Positions 63,515-64,000 of a stretch of DNA of 64,000 bases are shown here, one piece after another. The notes under the pieces were generated by a model that searched no databases, was not told the DNA's origin, and worked only from the letters and a program-made list of their open reading frames with translations. Source of the stretch: Acidobacteriota bacterium (GTDB lineage: Bacteria > Acidobacteriota > Vicinamibacteria > Vicinamibacterales > 2-12-FULL-66-21); NCBI GenBank assembly GCA_003222675.1, contig QHWT01000055.1:256564-320563 (forward strand), in the 5' to 3' direction. Both the position numbers and the translations under genes were made by a program. Each line of letters opens with the position of its first letter. The first letter of the stretch is position 1.

Positions 63515-64000
63515 CTACTTCTCGACCTCTTTGCAGATGGCATCGGTGAACTCGGTGGTCGTGGCCGTGCCTCCCAGGTCGCGGGTGCGTATGCGCCCGT
63601 CCTGCAGAACTTTGCTCAACGCTCGGCGGATCCGCTCGCCACGCTGCCGCTCGCCGATGTGATCGAGCATCAGCAGCCCCGAAAGGAGCAGCGCCGTCGG
63701 ATTCGCGAGATTCTGATTCGCGATGTCGGGCGCGCTTCCGTGGACCGCTTCGAAGACCGCCGCGTCGAGCCCGAGATTCGCCCCGGGTACGACCCCCAGG
63801 CCGCCGACCAGGCCGGCGCAGAGATCCGAGACGATGTCGCCATACAGATTCGGCAGCAGCAGCACGTCGAGCTTTTCCGGGTGCATCACGAGGTGCATGC
63901 AGGCGGCGTCGACGATCCGCTCGTCATACGTGATGTCGAGAAACTCGCGCGAGACCTTCCGCGTGCTGTCGAGGAAGAGCCCGTCACTGAGCTTCATGAT
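63515..64000 (-). CDS. NAD-type isocitrate (or isopropylmalate-like) dehydrogenase, C-terminal part
   Basis: Partial at the right window edge (the 5' end lies beyond 64000). KLSDGLFLDSTRKVS, DERIVDAACMHLVMHPEKLDVLLLPNLYGDIVSDLCAGLVGGLGVVPGANLG and FEAVHGSAPDIANQNLANPTALLLSGLLML are hallmarks of the beta-decarboxylating dehydrogenases, with the metal-binding Asp in NLYGDIVSD. Details fit short-chain NAD-dependent isocitrate dehydrogenase better than 3-isopropylmalate dehydrogenase. It is a TCA-cycle enzyme in that case. Confidence 0.9.
   Translation of the reverse strand: MMKLSDGLFLDSTRKVSREFLDITYDERIVDAACMHLVMHPEKLDVLLLPNLYGDIVSDLCAGLVGGLGVVPGANLGLDAAVFEAVHGSAPDIANQNLANPTALLLSGLLMLDHIGERQRGERIRRALSKVLQDGRIRTRDLGGTATTTEFTDAICKEVEK

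Overview
The window is GC-rich, gene-dense chromosome from what is most likely an Acidobacteriota member, perhaps Vicinamibacteria. The evidence is an Oar-like TonB-dependent receptor with a carboxypeptidase-regulatory N-domain, several membrane-anchored Ser/Thr kinases paired with an ECF sigma factor, a BlaI/M56 pair, a Nei-Lhr pair and many dispersed palindromic repeats. This placement is inferred from gene content. I see no rRNA, tRNA, phage, transposase or CRISPR array.

Layout. 1-4.3 kb: two ABC-2 exporter gene sets on the plus strand, partly decayed, with a remnant of an FUSC-type permease. 4.4-10.3 kb (minus): a two-component cluster (PAS kinase, single-domain regulator, hybrid kinase), then Ser/Thr kinase, ECF sigma factor and cyclophilin genes. 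10.4-13.7 kb: blaI plus an M56 metalloprotease gene behind a two-operator promoter. 13.8-17.7 kb: a decayed kinase, a decayed secreted-protein gene, an ECF sigma/FecR-like pair and a haem-binding protein. 18-27 kb: fdhD, a class A PBP, then VKOR, nei and lhr. 27-35 kb: a broken GAF Ser/Thr kinase, ftsH, phosphatidylcholine synthase and a second class A PBP. 35-43 kb: a 5'-truncated sugar kinase, a secreted HipA-like protein, remnants of a Ser/Thr kinase, a prolyl oligopeptidase and a Xaa-Pro aminopeptidase, and a GT39-TPR protein. 43-50 kb: TonB receptor, glucokinase, MerR-TPR protein, DEAD-box helicase and infA. 50-64 kb: a ligase-ACP-acyltransferase fusion, a diadenylate-cyclase-like protein, an epimerase, a dienelactone hydrolase, CCA-adding enzyme, FGE-like protein, SDR, M20 peptidase, proline dehydrogenase, a PlsB-like acyltransferase and the end of an isocitrate dehydrogenase gene.

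Two things stand out. First, intergenic spaces are filled with islands of degenerate short words (about 7-9 bp). Each island has its own word, and in many the word array is followed by its reverse complement, giving long imperfect hairpins. Related arrays, and short palindromes such as TTCCGCCTNNAGGCGGAA, also sit inside reading frames, where they encode peptides such as FRLKAEAT or PPKGGSHE, and they supply some gene ends. Second, about ten genes carry internal deletions, frameshifts or amber stops. Many are small deletions that remove a recognisable motif (ABC switch histidine, M20 metal-bridging Asp, most of a kinase domain). This is either active gene decay driven by repeat slippage or a systematic assembly problem; read mapping would decide.

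Many adjacent genes overlap by 1-4 bases (ATGA, TGATG, GTGA), which indicates translational coupling. Several operon-leading genes have a TANNNT box 6-9 bases before the start codon and no Shine-Dalgarno sequence, which suggests leaderless mRNAs.
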